DNA from: Pacificibacter marinus
GTDB lineage: Bacteria > Pseudomonadota > Alphaproteobacteria > Rhodobacterales > Rhodobacteraceae
Reading direction: 5' to 3'
DNA: 64,000 nt
Assembly (NCBI RefSeq): GCF_018860665.1
Contig: NZ_JAHKPK010000040.1
Span: 1-64,000, forward strand
The translations under genes and the position numbers were made by a program. This document shows positions 62,899-64,000 of the stretch, piece by piece (positions within the stretch are counted from its first letter, which is position 1; every line of letters begins with the position of its first letter). The notes under the pieces were generated by a model. The model did not search any database, was not told where the DNA came from, and saw nothing but the letters and a program-made list of their open reading frames with translations.

Positions 62899-63627
62899 TC
62901 AAATATCGAAATTCGACGGCAAAACGATCATATCGCGAATGGTCACATTGCGTGGACGCGTGAGCATATACATCATCGCATCTGAGACTTCGCGTGTTTC
63001 CATCAAAGCGCCCGCGTCTTTCATTTTCTGAAGACGCTCGGGTTCCCAATCGGACAGAAGCGCGGAAATGACAGGGCCCGGAGAGACCTGACCCACGCGA
63101 ATACCATGCTGCATCAACTGGCGGCGCATTGTTTGCACAAAGCTGGTGATCGCCCATTTGGACGCCGAATAGACGGGTTCCACATGGATCGCCGAATGCC
63201 CTGCGATGGAACATGTCACAACAATATCGCCCGTGCTGCGCTTGATCATATGGGGCGCAACGCTTTGCACATTTTTCATCACAGCATTCACGTTGAGGTT
63301 CATCATACGGTCGATGGTGGCGGGCGTGGTATCGACGAGATCGCCGCCGATATAGCTGCCCGCGTTGCAAAGCAGGATATCAATATGGCCGACTTTTTCG
63401 AGGATTTCGGGCACCATTGCATCACAGCTTTGCGGATCAAGAAGGTCCGTCACCTGCGCCACGGCAGTCTGGCCCAACTCGCCTGCAAGTTTCAAGACCG
63501 CAGCTGCGTCGCGATCCACCATAACGACCGTCACACCCGCATCCAGCAGATCTTTCGTAATCGACAGGCCGATCCCTGAGGCCGCCCCTGTGACAACGGC
63601 AATCTTGCCCTCCAGTTCTACACCCAT
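62899..63627 (-). CDS. Short-chain dehydrogenase/reductase
   Basis: 242 residues. The NAD(P) motif is VVTGAASGIGLSITKDLL, with an Asp (MVDRDAA) at the end of strand 2 that favours NAD over NADP. NAGSYIGG, the Ser in CSIAGHS and the catalytic YSASKWAI are present, as is the SPGPV loop. The ATG at 63627 has GGAG seven bases upstream and is preferred to one six bases earlier. It follows a second SDR gene on the same strand; such pairs often belong to sugar or polyol catabolism, but no transporter or regulator is visible here. Confidence 0.88.
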   Translation of the reverse strand: MGVELEGKIAVVTGAASGIGLSITKDLLDAGVTVVMVDRDAAAVLKLAGELGQTAVAQVTDLLDPQSCDAMVPEILEKVGHIDILLCNAGSYIGGDLVDTTPATIDRMMNLNVNAVMKNVQSVAPHMIKRSTGDIVVTCSIAGHSAIHVEPVYSASKWAITSFVQTMRRQLMQHGIRVGQVSPGPVISALLSDWEPERLQKMKDAGALMETREVSDAMMYMLTRPRNVTIRDMIVLPSNFDI

Positions 63628-63727
63628 TTTCATTCTCCAGTATTATAGCCGCAACCCCGTTGCGCCATGTGTTGAAAGTTCAGTTGCAAGCGCTCGTTTT
63701 CATACGGCCCAGCGCTCGCGGCCTTGG

Positions 63728-64000
63728 TCAGACCGAGAGAAACCCGCCATCTACAGACAGCGCCGATCCCGTCACCATGTCCGCATCGTCCGACAGCATC
63801 AGCGCAATCGCCCGGGCGACATCCTCGGCCTGTGCAAAGCGGCCAATGGGATGTCGTGCCATCATCGGTTCGCTTTTCGCAGGATCGCTCCACGCCTCTG
63901 CCGCCAGTTCCGTCATTGTGACGGTTGGGGCTACCGCAACAACGCGGATACCGTGCGCGCCAAGTTCACGCGCCATCACACGAGTCGCGCCTTCCAAACC
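63728..64000 (-). CDS. Short-chain dehydrogenase/reductase, C-terminal part (cut by window edge)
   Basis: The last 90 residues of a second SDR: HGIRVVAVAPTVTMTELAAE (the region after the catalytic Tyr-Lys, with APTVT in place of the PG motif), then IGRFAQAEDVARAIALMLSD and the typical end GSALSVDGGFLSV. The cofactor-binding and catalytic parts lie beyond the window. It is upstream of the SDR at 62899 with 100 bases between them, so the two probably form one operon. Confidence 0.85.
   Translation of the reverse strand, partial: GLEGATRVMARELGAHGIRVVAVAPTVTMTELAAEAWSDPAKSEPMMARHPIGRFAQAEDVARAIALMLSDDADMVTGSALSVDGGFLSV

Noticed and set aside
62750-63031. 93-codon open frame on the plus strand
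   Set aside because: It runs antisense into the well-supported SDR gene and has no recognisable domain; probably a chance frame.

Overview
The window looks like chromosome of an alphaproteobacterium of the Rhodobacteraceae (Roseobacter group). The pointers are a 44-residue aa3-type cytochrome c oxidase subunit IV gene, an ETF:ubiquinone oxidoreductase, a pyrB gene followed by a dihydroorotase-like gene that has lost its metal ligands, an alphaproteobacterial-type Zur box, polyhydroxybutyrate genes phaAB, and many conserved small proteins typical of that group. Genes are densely packed, often with ATGA or TGATG overlaps. No rRNA, tRNA or CRISPR array was found. Most of the window is core chromosome; clear mobile DNA is seen only at the far left.

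Layout. 1-2.4 kb is a decaying sensory patch: the right end of an IS3-type element supplies the stop codon of a truncated PAS protein, and the neighbouring EAL (c-di-GMP phosphodiesterase) gene carries an in-frame TAA. 2.5-4.5 kb is phaA-phaB. 4.6-13.1 kb holds a DMT transporter, a YdcH-like protein, a tRNA/rRNA-type methyltransferase, polyprenyl diphosphate synthase, ispE with a TPR protein, ETF-QO and a PAP2 protein. 13.3-20.8 kb holds greA, azlCD, a lipoprotein with the cox IV microgene, an acyl-CoA dehydrogenase/MBL hydrolase/DUF6173 operon and yqgE. 20.9-26.6 kb is a DsbD-N-like protein and an RND pump with its adaptor. 26.8-32.1 kb has moaB, a diverged uracil-DNA glycosylase, pyrB, an unknown protein, the pseudo-dihydroorotase, plsY and a DUF805 protein. 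32.2-44.5 kb has gshA, rsmE, ubiA, an OmpA protein, moaE-moaD-pgsA, uvrC, an SDR, a Ca/Na antiporter and an S49 peptidase.

44.5-50.5 kb is metal handling. znuA, with a roughly 105-residue His/Asp-rich insert encoded partly by a perfect 84-bp tandem duplication, faces zur-znuC-znuB across two Zur-like operators. It is followed by modABC for molybdate; together with moaB, moaD and moaE this gives several molybdenum cofactor functions spread over the window. 51-53 kb is a DEAD-box helicase with a repetitive basic tail.

54.1-62.6 kb is the most system-like region. Six signalling genes lie together: a stand-alone receiver, a receiver fused to what looks like a degenerate GGDEF domain, a stand-alone Hpt protein, and three histidine kinases (soluble PAS-type, CHASE-PAS-PAS-PAS and 7TM-PAS). 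None carries a DNA-binding output domain, which suggests a self-contained phosphorelay whose output is protein-protein or c-di-GMP-like signalling. The window closes with two SDR dehydrogenases, the last one cut by the window edge.
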